From NCBI GenBank assembly GCA_001179505.1, contig CDMY01000673.1:7102-30474 (forward strand): a stretch of 23,373 bases of DNA, in the 5' to 3' direction. Source of the stretch: Vitrella brassicaformis. Taxonomy: Eukaryota; Sar; Vitrellaceae. Below, one piece after another: positions 10,501 through 21,177 of the stretch (position 1 is its first letter; every line of letters starts with the position of its first letter). A program made the translations under genes and the position numbers. The notes under the pieces are model-generated. The model was not told the origin of the DNA and made no database searches. It saw nothing but the letters and a program-made list of their open reading frames with translations.

Positions 10501-13500
10501 CTTCATGGCAGCCTCCTTCCTCGAGGTGGGCCGCATCACACAAAGCCTAAACCCTACACCCACACAACACAGAGAGAGATGCGTCGCGGCCCTTACCTTC
10601 TGTTTCTCTGTTACTGTAACCGGACGCGGTGCAGGCGTCAGTGTTCGGTCGTCTACACACGCCAAGGGTGATGCATCAGCCCCCCGCCCCCGACGCAGAC
10701 AACGCCATGATGCAGTCGCTCATACAGACAGTGCGGCCGCTCACGGCCTCCGTCATGGGGCGACACAAGACGCCCGCGCACCCTTGCCGACGGAAAAGGC
10801 AAGATGAAGATCAGCCACAGCCACAGCCAGATGCCCAGCCCCAGGCAGCCCCTGCTGCCCCCGTCCCTCCCCCGCTCACGCACTTCGTCAGCGAAAAGCT
10901 GGTCGTCTTTGCGGCCGTGCAGTGGAGGCCAGGTGACGGCGAAGGAGAGGGCCATGGACCGGAGGTGGCCACTGTCGGTCCGGCAGACGCCCACGTGCCC
11001 CCTTTGCTCTTGCCTGACGCCTCCCACCACACCTGGCGGTCACGTATCCACCAAGGCAAAGACCAAGACCGAGATCAAGACGGCCAGTCGTCGCTGTGCG
11101 ATCTCAAAGTCTCCTCGCGCGTCATCTTGTCGTCGGCCCTCGATTCGGCCGGTGCTGGTGAGAGGCGCGAGGTGTCTCGGTGTCCTTCCGTGTCTGGCAA
11201 GTCCCTCTCGTCGGCTTCGGCGACGCCGCGTCAGCCCCGGCGTGCGATGGCTGTGGTGGACGGGCGGGTCGATGTGGACATGCAACCGACGGTGCTGACT
11301 GTGTCACGATCGAGCATCGACTTGCTCAGGGATGTCGCCACGAGGCTGGCCGCTGACGTGCCTGTGCCTGTCGACAGGCCGGGGCCACAGCCAGAAGGGC
11401 GAGATGGCCACATCGGCACCGCGGAAGGCACCGTGGCGAGGCGAGAGGAATCGCCGGTGTTTGTCGGCAGGGTGGTGTGCCCGTCGCTTCGGTGTCAGCT
11501 GGGGCTGTCGGTGCGAGGAGACGAGGACGGCGGGCAGCAGCTGCTTGTCGTGGACCTCGCTGGCAGCCAACTCGAGTGGGACAGTGGGGCTGCAGACGCG
11601 CCATCCTTCCACCGACGCATCAAGGCCCAGGGAGCTCAGATGAGGGTCGCCCTCGTCTCGTCGCCATGGCATCCGCCCTTCCCCCGCACCCCCTCCCCTG
11701 CCTCCCAGTTCACGGTCGTCTCCCTCGTGCAGCGCGGCGAATCGACGGGCATGGCACCGCTCTCCGTGGAGATCTTCGTGCGCCCGTCCCTTGCGCCACC
11801 ACCACAGCCCGACGAGCATGCCGCCATGCGCCAATCCACCAGTCGCCTGAGGCCGCCGAGGGGCAGGGGGGCATCTTCTCCGCGCAACACAGTGAGTGGC
11901 GGCAAGAGGCACTCGGCGCAGGACGGCCTTGGCGGCCACTGGGTGGACATAGAGTACGGCCTCTCGCCCCTGGGGCCGCCCCAGCCCCCGCTGTCAGTGC
12001 GGCCCACTCGTCTGCCGCTGCCACCCACCGCTCTGAGGCACAAAGGGCGCACCACCAGGCGGACACCTCTCGGAATCCCTTCTGGCGCGGCGCATGGACA
12101 TGGCCTCACCTCGGCTGACGGCAGGCAGCAGAGCGCGGGTGCGAGAGCACCCGATGGGACATGTGCGGGAGGGGCTGGCGGCGTCAAGGATGGCGAGTCG
12201 GGTTTGGACCTGGTGCGGCATCGGGATGTGGAGGTGGTGGTGTGGCTGCCGTCGGTGGAGGCCACCATCGACGAGAGGGACACCCCTCTGCTGGTGCGGG
12301 TCATGCACCGCTTCTGCCGCGAATGGGGGGACGTGACTTCGGCCACCAGTGCGGTTCCCAGCCAGACCTCCTCCGAGACCTACCACACGGCCGTCTCCCA
12401 CAGCCCAGCCACGCCCACCCCCACTCCCCCCTCCCTCGCCCGATCCCCATGCCCCACACCCGCCCCCTCATCAGCCATCGCATCGCCCCGGGACGGTCCC
12501 CACCGACCCCTAAGCCCACTGCCCCAGCCGACGATGGGCGTGCAAGTGTTGTGCGAGCAGCTGCTGCTCGACTGCGGCCGCACTGCGGACGGCGGATGTG
12601 GTCCGCTCGCTGCCTTGCGGATCAGTAAGGTGTGGGTGAGGGGCGTCCCGGGGGGGCTCGGGGCCACGGTGCAGCGGGCAGAGGTCGCCGTGCAGGGCGA
12701 GACGATCCTTAGGTGTCTCCATGGTGGGCAGGTGGGGTCTCACGGTGACGGCAGGGGCGACTCTGATGACGGTCTCATCCCTGTCAACCCGCTTTTTGCC
12801 GCTCTCGGGGCCATTCACGGCTCGCACATGGACCGAGCAGCAGACGCCAGCAGCAGCCTCGACGCGTGCGTCTTGTCGACCTGTCTCTCTTTTCCGTCCT
12901 CGACCCCCGGCGACCCCTGCCCGCCTCCCCCGCGCATCATCCTGTCGTCTGCCAATCTCTCCCTCTGCGTCTCCCCTTCGCTCTCGCACTCCCTGCCCCC
13001 ACTGGTCCGCTTTGCCACGGCCATCGCGCACGGCTGCCAGCCACCACCACCACAGCTACACCCACAGACCCCCACAAGCGTCAAGGACGAGCAGGCACTA
13101 CGAGGCAAGGAGAGGGAAGCCCCGAGAGGCGCCGTGGTTCGGCTGCGGCTGAGTAAGTCCCTTGTTTTGGTGCCGCGGTGGGGCAGGGACGAGCTGAGGG
13201 GCATTGTCCATCGGATGAAGAAGCAGGACGACATGGCTACACCTGCGCCGGCCACAGGCAGGTCTTGGCGGCGGCGAGACTGGTCGGTGGGGGTGTGGGT
13301 GGAGGAGGCTGGGGGAATCGCCGACTGCGGCAATGGTAGGGGGGGACCGGTGGCACATCCAGAGGTCGTCAAGGCCACCATCCGCGAGGCACACGTGTAC
13401 CTCACCGACACGACAGCAGTGGTGCGGTCTTCCCTCTCGCTCCCTCCCACGGCCCCCCTCCCTCCCCTGACCCTCCCCTCTGCGCACTGCTCGCTGCCGC

Positions 13501-16500
13501 CCCACGCCCACCTGCAGACCTTAGGGTTCGCCCATCTAGGCAGCGTCATCGGCGCATCGAGCAGAGGCTACGTGACGCGTCTTGACGGTGACGGTGACAC
13601 TGAAGGTGACGGCCGTGTGGTGATGGGTGTGGACGTGCGGGTGAGCACGGCCCATGTGCACCTCTGCACCGACACGGCCCGGTCGCTGCTGTGGGTGGTG
13701 GCCGACCTCACCGAGACATCCAAGAACGAGGCGCCTTCGTCACCCAAATCTCGCCCCATGCCACTCCCCCCCGCCTACCCCCTTGTGGATGCCACCCCGC
13801 CCCCTCACGGCGAGGCTGGTGGTGCGATTGCGTCTCACGCCCAGGTCGCAGCGAGGCCGGCCGTATCGACGCCGCAGGCGTCCCCGCTGAGCCACGCCGA
13901 CAGGCACATGGTCGACCGCAACGTGTTGGAAGGGGTGGACCTTCACGCATTCGCGCCAACGACTCACCAGAAGCAGAAGCAGCCCCCGACCACTGGCAAG
14001 AAGCAGAGGCGCCCACCCCTCCTGCCCACCCCTGATGCCTGCTCCCTCCCCCAGGCAGAGCGACAAGCAGAGGCAAACCATGGCGGGTCCCCGTCAAGGC
14101 GGGCTGCTGCAGCAAGACATCAACTCGACCAGCAGCAGCAGCAGCCGAGAGGGGCTGTGAGGCGAGAGAACGACGCCGGGGGTCAGCTTAAGGCCTTGGG
14201 TATGCGGGAGTGCGTGATTGAGGACTATGTGCGGTCTGCCGAGGCGGCCAACCGGTCCATCTACTCGACGTGTGTCACATATGACGAGAGGGGCGCCGCT
14301 GGTGCAACGGAGAGGGAGAGGGAGAGGGAGAGGGTGGTCACGGGTGGGGGCGTTGGGGAGGATGAGGTGACGCTGCTGCTCCTGTCGCCCGAGCAGGCGT
14401 CCAGGGGCAGAGTGCAGGCGCTGCAAATGGAGGAAAAACAAGCCAGGCAGCAGGTGAGCTGTGAGCTGACTGCTGCAGTCCCAGGTGTATTGATGTATGT
14501 GTATGTCTGTTGGTTGATGCAATGCCTTGGGTGGGTTGTGTCTGTCGTGTGACGGATGCATGGACAATAGGTGCAAGAGGCGATAGAGGAACAGCTGCGC
14601 ACCAGCTGCACCTTCACCGCCCGCCTACCCCCCGCCCACGCCCACGCCACCTTCCCCGACTTCCACAGTGTGGTGCCGTCCGCCACCTACCAGCACCAAC
14701 AACCCCTCACTCCCGTCAGCGAGGCGCCCTGCCCCTCTGCTGATACCAATGGTGGCAGTGACCATGACAGTGGCGGGATCGATGCCAACGCGCGGTGGTT
14801 TGTGGACCCGGCGGACGTGCGGATTGTGGATGGACACCTCGGGGGAGAGGGCGAGGGTTTGGACGGCTTCGATGAAGCCAGTGAGCACGAGAGGCTCAAA
14901 ATATGGTATGCAAGCTGGCAGTGCATTGGCGGGGGGCAAAGCGTGACACTGGTGGAGTGCAATAAATGTCATATTTGACCCTCTGTCTCTCTGTCTCTCT
15001 GTCTGTCTGTCTGTCTGTCTGTGTTGCGTAGGTACCCCCACGCGGACTGTGTGCTTCGGTGTCAGCTGACGTTCGAATGCGACGAGGTCTCGGTGGCCTT
15101 CCACGGCGGCACCGACCTGCCCCCATCACCCAAGACCGCACCCACCGATCGCACCACACCGGGGTCAGCACAACCAACCACCATCTCACAAGCATAGTTC
15201 TGCCGATCAAATGCATCATGCACCAGCACCTACCTCTCAATCTCTCCCTGTCTGTCCTTTGTCGTGCAGCCGCACAGACGAGAGTGTGTGCGTGCGTTTG
15301 GAGCACGTGCTGGGCCGGATGTTCGGCTTTGACGCCGACAGGAGGGGTGTTGGGGGGGCCGGCGGGGACGGTGAGTCGCTTTCGGCCCTCTACAGGCGGC
15401 GCTGGATGTGGAACGTCCGGGTCAGCGAATGAATGAGAAAGGACACTGAGGCGTGATGGGGTCGATGTATGTATTTGTGGCTGCCTGCATTCGTTGGTTG
15501 GTTCTTCAGGAGGTGGGCGTCCAGGACTGTGTGAGCAGTTCTGTCTTCCAGTACGTCCTCTGCTACTTGGATGACGGCGCGCACAGGCTGCCCCACGCCA
15601 CCACCACCAGCCCCACCAGCCCCGGCCCCACCACAGGGCCGTCGGTGGACATGGTGTCGGTGGTGCTTGACGAGCTGGTGGTGCTGAGCAGCCACACCTC
15701 CTCTGACAGCGGCTGGTGTCCCAACGAGTACCGTGTGGACGTCCGCGTGATGCCTCTGCGCGTCACCATCGACCAGGACACCCTCGAGTTCATCGCCGCC
15801 TTCCTCGAGCACGTCAGGATGCCAGAAATCGTCGAGAAGAGGGCGTCTGCGGGCCAGGAGTCCAGGCCCGATGACGGCGACGAGCAGAGACCCAGCAGGA
15901 CAGCCTCTGAGGAGTTGGGGAGTGGGGGCGGGTCGTCGCCTACCAGCGCTGCGGCTGCTGGTGCTGGTGCTTCTGTGCTGTCGTCCCCCCTGCCAGTATT
16001 CATCCAGCACTTTTTCATGGATGCACTCCTCATCTCTGTCGACTACCGGTGAGCTGAGCACATGGCCGTCCGTACCACTCTGTGTGGAGAGATAGATGTC
16101 CATGTCTGTGTGTTTGTTGGTGTGCACATCCTCAGGTCCAAGCGTGTGAGTCTGTCTGCGCTGCGTCGGGGAGAGTGGTACGAGTTGCTGAATGTGCTGC
16201 CCCTGCTGGAGGGGCTGGAGGTCGCCTTCGGCCGTGTCACGCTGAGGGGCATCTCGGGGCTCACGCACCTCGGCGACCAGCTGGCCATGCACTGGATGAA
16301 AGACATTGACAGGTGCACACAGTAAAAAAACAGCACAGACACAACCGACCCAGCCTTTCAATCCCTTATGCTCCCTGTCTGTCTGTCTGCATGTCGTCAG
16401 GTCTCAGGTGCTCCGTTGTCTGTCCGGCATAACGCCCATCCGTTCGCTCGTCAACATCGGGGGCGGCATCGCCGATCTTTTCCGCACACCCATACAGCAC

Positions 16501-16661
16501 ATGCTCGACACGCAACAGGCGCCACCGCAACAAGTCGGTCCCATCGCAGCCACGGTGCACGGCGAGGGCCCCGGGATGGGCGACGCGCGCTTCTCGCGCA
16601 ACTTGCTCAGGGGCGCCACGGCTTTTCTCAAACACATCACAGTCGAGACCATGTACGCCAC

Positions 16662-16694
<33 letters not shown>

Positions 16695-17767
16695 GACTGC
16701 GCGTGCCGTCTTATGTATGTTTGTGTGTTTGTTTGTTTGGCACCCACCCACTGCCCTCCCTCAGCAATTTGACGGAGAAGGTTGTGGTGGGGACGCAGTA
16801 CGTGCTGGAGACGGTCGACAGGCAGGTGGCTCTCCCCAATGTCCCCGCGTACCCCTCATCCCGGTTCCGACTCCCGACGGACGCAGTCGACCCTCGCGCG
16901 CTACCTGACGCCACACAACACACGCCCGGTAAGCGAAGCGGGACACCCACAGTATGACCGACAAAGCGCGCCAATGGCTTGTCGATGAATGGATGGAAAT
17001 GTGTGATGGTGTCGCCTGCAGAGGATGGTGACCGTTCCCCCGAGGATGAAGGCGTGTCCCCTCTTGCTCACCCAGCCCCTCCTTCTGCCGCCCCTCAAGT
17101 GGAGCCAGCTGAGAGTGAGCAGCAGGAGGTGTGTGGCGGGTCGGAGGGTTGGCGGTCGTCTTCGATGAACTGGACGGCGGTGGACATCGGTGCGGGGGGC
17201 GCCTTCTACCAACCCACAACCATGAGGGAGGGACTGGTGGAACACGCATGGCAAAACATCGCCAGAGGGGTCAGACACACACACATCGACATGCAGACAG
17301 ACACTCTTCTGTTGTGTTCTGTTCTGGTGTGATGGGTCAGGTTCGCTCTGCCGCCGACGTGGCCGTCACTGTGCCTTTATTGGAACTGCACAGGTGCGCA
17401 TGCAAATTCATTTCAACACGCCGGCAGTATGTATGTATTATCGACGATCATATTGTGAGATGTCTGCTTGCAGGAGCGGTCCGAGCGTCGAGGCGATGGA
17501 GGGGCTGGTGCGGGGCATCCCGCTGTGCATCCTCCGGCCCGTCATCGGGGCGACAGAGGCAATCGCATCCACACTGCAGGCAAGTCAACACTCAACACGT
17601 GCACACACATGTGTGTGACACACGACACATGCTCTAATAACGACGCGTCTTATCGGTGGCTTTGTGCGTGTGTATGTCAGGGTGTGCGCAACGAGCTGGA
17701 TCCGCGTATACGGCGTGACAGGATGCGCAAGTACAAGGGCCCCTCTCTGAAGGAGCCGCCCAGATGA
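7553..17767 (+). CDS. ATG2: ATG2, autophagy bridge-like lipid transfer protein
   Basis: ATG2 is a rod-shaped lipid-transfer protein that links the endoplasmic reticulum to the growing autophagosome, working with ATG9 and ATG18/WIPI. Exons: 7553-8864, 8994-10525, 10635-14453, 14571-14905, 15032-15163, 15270-15420, 15510-16048, 16136-16312, 16401-16652, 16765-16928, 17022-17269, 17341-17393, 17474-17579 and 17681-17767. They total 8907 nt (2968 aa) and all phases match. Residues 1-110 form the chorein N domain (KYLLKRVLGTFL, LDVHLYDGRIELRALEL, IPWANILQDPCKIYLEDV). The C-terminal third matches ATG2: LTFECDEVSVAFHGGTDLP (2345-2363), VMPLRVTIDQDTLEFIAAF, PVFIQHFF, and a last block LRPVIGATEAIASTLQGVRN. 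It is about 1000 aa longer than human ATG2A/B, mostly through low-complexity Pro/Ser/His/Gly insertions between about 110 and 2200. The first ATG has a good context (CACCATGA). The last intron starts with GC. Confidence 0.94.
8865..8993 (+). other. ATG2 intron 1: 129 nt, multiple of three, stop-free
   Basis: This segment could be read through without a stop, but its translation is CAGA-repeat and Cys/Ser-rich filler. It has a GT donor (GAAGGTGCGC) and an AG acceptor (TGTGGCAG) in phase 1, so I treat it as an intron. Retaining it would add 43 residues in frame. Confidence 0.7.
8885..8904. repeat. ACAG tetranucleotide microsatellite
   Basis: About five tandem ACAG units lie inside ATG2 intron 1. 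In the gene's sense they read CAGA, the opposite orientation to the CTGT tract in intron 4. Confidence 0.9.
14981..15022. repeat. CTCTGT/CTGT microsatellite
   Basis: A pyrimidine-rich CTGT tract lies in ATG2 intron 4 (14906-15031) and ends about 10 nt before the acceptor. It probably doubles as the polypyrimidine tract. Confidence 0.9.
16375..16390. repeat. Short CTGT repeat
   Basis: About four CTGT units lie in ATG2 intron 8 (16313-16400), just before the acceptor. Confidence 0.85.
16662..16695. repeat. CAGA tetranucleotide microsatellite
   Basis: About seven CAGA units lie in ATG2 intron 9 (16653-16764), ten bases after the donor. The orientation is opposite to the CTGT tracts in introns 4 and 8. 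Confidence 0.9.
17580..17680 (+). other. GC-AG intron in ATG2 (last intron)
   Basis: The donor is CAG followed by GCAAGT and the acceptor is TGTCAG. Only this GC donor keeps the frame between STLQ and GVRNELDP, two blocks that are adjacent in ATG2 proteins. The nearest GT donor would shift the frame. Confidence 0.85.
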
Positions 17768-19211
17768 TTCAGTTGATGGACGAATGGCGGTCCTGATATC
17801 CATGTCGTGGTGCGTGCGGTGCGTGTCTGCATGGGTGCCTGGTAGATGGGCCAGTCAGTGGTGGGGCGCAGGGAAGTTTCGCAGCGAGGTACGTGCACGT
17901 TCTTTTTTCAGATGATGCCTTTGTTCACATCCATCCATGTGCCGTCGTCAAGTCATGTTTTGGTGCACGCGAGTTTGGGTCGTGGGTCTTCGTGTGTGGG
18001 TGGTTGTTGCGTTGTGTTGTGTTGTGTCGTGTCGATCCATGTAGCGGTTTTCATTGGCCGTCGTGTGTGTGTGTGTGTGTGGTCGTGGCGTTGGGAGCTT
18101 GGGGCATTAATGTGGTTGGGCTGGCAGGTGCGTGCCTGCACTGTACCATATAGCCATACTATGATGTAGCCTGGGATGCACGCAGCCACTGTGTGCCCGT
18201 GTGCTGTGCATGTGTATGCTATGCTATTCTCTCTGCCTTTTGCAAATCGAGCCAGCTCTCTCCACCGACCCCACCCACTCTACCCATCCCACTCTACCCA
18301 GCGAGGCAGCCATCCTACTCACTCACTCCTCGCTTGCGATCCTTTCTGTTATCACCCGATATCCCCTGGCTGACCGGCGGATCACATCACCGCATTGCAT
18401 TCAGGCACTCTGAAGGAAGCCATCCTCTAATCTATTTTGTATGTGTATCCATCACATCAGTGAGTGTCTCAGCTGCTGTATTGTATAGATAGCATCCCCC
18501 ACATCCCACACCACTCCACCCCTTCCCCCGGTTTACTCCATTCCCCCCCGTCTCTCTCTCGGTCTATCTGTCTCTCTGTTTGTCTGTCCGTCTGTTTCAT
18601 GATGTATCCAATGGGGTCGAGCCACTCGCTCTCCCAACGCACTTTCTGTGTGCCGTGCGGTGCTGCCTCAGGCAGCGCAGCGCAATGCAAGGCACTCGCC
18701 ACATGCACTTTGGGCACACTATAGTGGTCGATCGCACATATCCCCCTCAGAGCTTTGCTTTCTTCTCCCTTTCTCTCCTTTTTCTGCTCATTTCTGCATG
18801 TGTGCATGACGGCGTCAAACCTGTGCATGTGTGTGTGCGCTTTTACGAGATCCTTCCCTTCGCTCGAAGACGTACGAATGTATGCCTCTTCAGTGAATCC
18901 CTTCCTGTTGTGCCCTCTCAACGCACGCTGGGACAACCCATGGAGAACCGCAGAGATGGCGCGATTTATTTCATGAACACATAAAGTGATCGCCCCCCCT
19001 CAGCTGCCGACCAGTCTACTCACAGGCAAGCATGGACAAACCAATGTCTGTATAACAAAGGCATTTGTCTGTACATACACTACACTACACATCCACCTGC
19101 ACCAACTGCAACGCAGACGACAGAAAAACAGACATATGAGGGGCGTGCAGCGGCCTCTTTTGCATCGTCCTGGCTGCCCTCACCGTGTGGTGTCATCTGT
19201 TTGTCTGTCCT
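17768..19211. other. Convergent intergenic region
   Basis: This stretch lies between the 3' ends of ATG2 (plus) and the next minus-strand gene and should contain both 3' untranslated regions. It includes TTGTG repeats at about 18010-18030, a TG run at 18063-18081 and TCTG-rich sequence near 18560-18596. The open frames on both strands are low-complexity and have no convincing splice-joined continuation, so I call no gene. Confidence 0.5.
18063..18081. repeat. TG dinucleotide run
   Basis: About nine TG units lie downstream of the ATG2 stop codon. Confidence 0.85.
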
Positions 19212-19354
19212 CTACGGCGCCTCTCCGTCGAGGAAGACCGGTGCGACAGGGCCCAACGACCGCCGAGCCAGGGCTGCCGTGTGTCGATGCCTGGCGGGGA
19301 ATGGATCGCCCGGGCTGCGCACTGGCTGCTCAGTCGTCACCAGGAAGACATCCA
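19212..19354 (-). other. Possible extra terminal exon of the adjacent minus-strand gene
   Basis: An AG acceptor (ATGGCAG) at 19355-19356 opens a frame of 47 residues beginning VDVFLVTTEQP and ending in TAG at 19212. Its phase (1) matches a strong GTGAGT donor at 19446/19445, which follows DRQK in the frame of the gene upstream. That frame, however, has a TAG at 19459-19461. The exon is therefore coding only if the TAG is removed, for example within a 24-nt GT...AG segment at 19482-19459. Otherwise this is a spliced 3' untranslated region. Confidence 0.35.
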
Positions 19355-19394
19355 CTGCCATATGAGAAACGGGACAGACGATGAGACTGTCCGC

Positions 19395-19426
19395 CTGTCT
19401 GTCTGTCTGCCTGTCTGCCTGCCTGC
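19395..19426. repeat. CTGT/CTGC tetranucleotide repeat
   Basis: An imperfect CTGT/CTGC tract lies between the last confident exon of the minus-strand gene and the possible extra exon at 19354-19212. It would sit inside the intron joining them. Confidence 0.85.
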
Positions 19427-19458
19427 ACTCGTGTCTCTCACTCACCTTTCTGACGGTC

Positions 19459-21177
19459 CTAAGGTCTGACTCCGAATTGGACCCACGCTGTGAAGGGGTC
19501 GTCGAATGCCGTCAGCATATGATCCTGATGTACATGTCCATCGTCATCCTCGAACGCCACGACAGCTGAGCATCCGTCCAGTGGTGTGTGGGGCGACTGC
19601 GTCAGCACGCCGTCCAAATAGCCGCCCCTCACGCTACTACACAGATGCACACACAGACAGACAGCGATCCACTCTAGGTCTCATGTATGCCCCGGGAATA
19701 CCTACCGATCGATGTCCATGTGCATGATGTGGATCGGTAGGACACCGATCTTATGGTGATGGAGGAGGATCATGGCCACGATGAAGGCGCTCATCGACGC
19801 TGCGATGTCGCCAATCACGCCTGCCGCGCCTGCCGTCCAGCCGTCCTCGGCTTCTTCGTCGAAGTAGATGGCCGACTGGACGGGCGGGTCATCTGGGTTC
19901 ATGTGCTGCTGGAAGGGGTGCTGCTGCAGGGGGTGCACGGCAGTGGTGGGCAGGGGCGGGTTGAGGGTGATGGCGAACTCAGGCTCGTCGCGGAATGCGC
20001 GGATCTCGTTGGTGGCGGGGTCGCGGAAGAGCTCGAAGGTGCCGTCCTGCTGGCCATTGGCACAACGGAAGGCCACATGCCGACTGACGACCATCCACTG
20101 GGCTGTCACACGGGGCATCGACAAATAGGCCTGACACACAGGAACACACGACGATGGATGCACCGCACCTTATTCTCCCCCTGCTGTGTGAGGTGAGATG
20201 CTCCCTTACCGTCTTGGTGTCGTGCTTCTGCAGGTCGACAGCGTTGATGGTGATGGGCAGTTGGCAGTAGCTGCACTGACCCGCCAGCCTCAGTCCATTG
20301 CCCACCTCTCCCCACTTGCCGCCCTCTTCCATCAGCCACAGCGCCTTCATCACGCCGCCGCCGCCCAGCTGAGGCGCAAACCGCACCACGCCCGTCAGAC
20401 CCGCCTTGTCCACGGCGACGGTCAGTCGGCGACGAAGGGCCATCTTGAGGTCATCGTTGACGAGTCGTGCCGTCATCTTGAGGCGGCCGACAGACTGCAG
20501 GTCGAGGGGATTCTGCAGGCTGCCCACGGCGTCGGCCGAGAGGTCATCTAACTTGGCCTGACCATAACAGACAGAACAGCGCATCCGCTCGGAATTGTAT
20601 CGGTTGGTATGCTCACTGACCGATGCATCAGTGCGTGGCTGAGGGAAGGTGGCCGCCTTGACGAGGGCCTTGAGCGAGGCCCTCAACTTGGCGTACTGAT
20701 GCAACGCAGCTATCATGTGGAGCGAGCAATCCTGCAGCCATGCATTAATGACACACACATCCATACAAACAGACAGACAGACGTCGTTAACGCCACCAGT
20801 GGCGTGCGAATTCTCTTCTCATTCTCCCAATGTCAGGGCAGTAAGTGCTCTCCTCTGGAGGACATACGTGCGATGAGAGATCTACTGCGTCCAGTGCGGA
20901 CAAGCGGTACATCAGGCAGCTGATCTGCAAGGAGCGCACACACACTGAGGAAGGCATGGTTTGTCAATGCGTCAGTCCCATGGCTGCCTACCTCCGAGTG
21001 TTCCTGCTCCAGACCAGACATGCTGATGGCCGTCTGCGGCAAATCCATGGGTAGTTGCTGCGCCACCCTTTCGGGTCAGCTGAAACGTTTCTGAGTTGAT
21101 CTTTTTGAGTTTTTGTTTTGAATTCGGACCTCAAAGATGCCGCCGTTCGTCACCGTGATGACCTTTTCGCTGTGCAT
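19459..21177 (-). CDS. Unrecognised 7-exon protein with one membrane segment, about 410 aa
   Basis: I do not recognise this protein. Exons in gene order are 21177-21130, 21057-20992, 20924-20868, 20731-20621, 20557-20210, 20130-19706 and 19636-19459. They total 1233 nt (410 aa) and every phase matches. Residues 58-94 form an amphipathic-looking helix (YAKLRASLKALVKAA). Residues 95-250 look like a folded beta-rich domain, including VGRLKMTARLVNDDLKMAL, a CSYC motif and FELFRDPATNEIRAFRDE. A Gln/His/Pro-rich linker follows, then a hydrophobic stretch at about 315-333 (IAASMSAFIVAMILL) that may span a membrane, and an acidic C-terminal tail. The start is uncertain: the frame stays open upstream of 21177 for about 20 codons, so a 5' exon may be missing. 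The stop at 19459 is also open to question because a matching downstream exon exists. Confidence 0.65.
20768..20782. repeat. Short CAGA repeat
   Basis: About four CAGA units lie in the intron 20732-20867 of the minus-strand gene. In gene sense they read CTGT. Confidence 0.85.

Noticed and set aside
9815-10543. A 242-codon minus-strand frame inside ATG2
   Set aside because: It is a shadow of the GC-rich ATG2 exon; the plus-strand frame continues through conserved flanks and shows the expected codon pattern.
10629-14552. Treating the large second open frame of ATG2 as a separate gene
   Set aside because: A phase-0 intron (10526-10634) with a good donor and acceptor joins it to the preceding frame, and the conserved ATG2 C-terminus continues from its end by splicing.
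15371-15395. A 25-nt GTGAGT...CTACAG segment in ATG2 exon 6 that looks like a perfect mini-intron
   Set aside because: Removing it breaks the frame and the phase at the next junction, while reading through keeps RRRWMWNVRVSE and joins correctly to EVGVQD. It shows that strong-looking short GT...AG pairs occur by chance, which also weakens the candidates in the neighbouring genes.
18469-18936. A 155-codon minus-strand frame in the convergent region
   Set aside because: It is largely repeat translation (Thr-Asp-Arg-Gln runs), with no supported splice joins and no recognisable domain.
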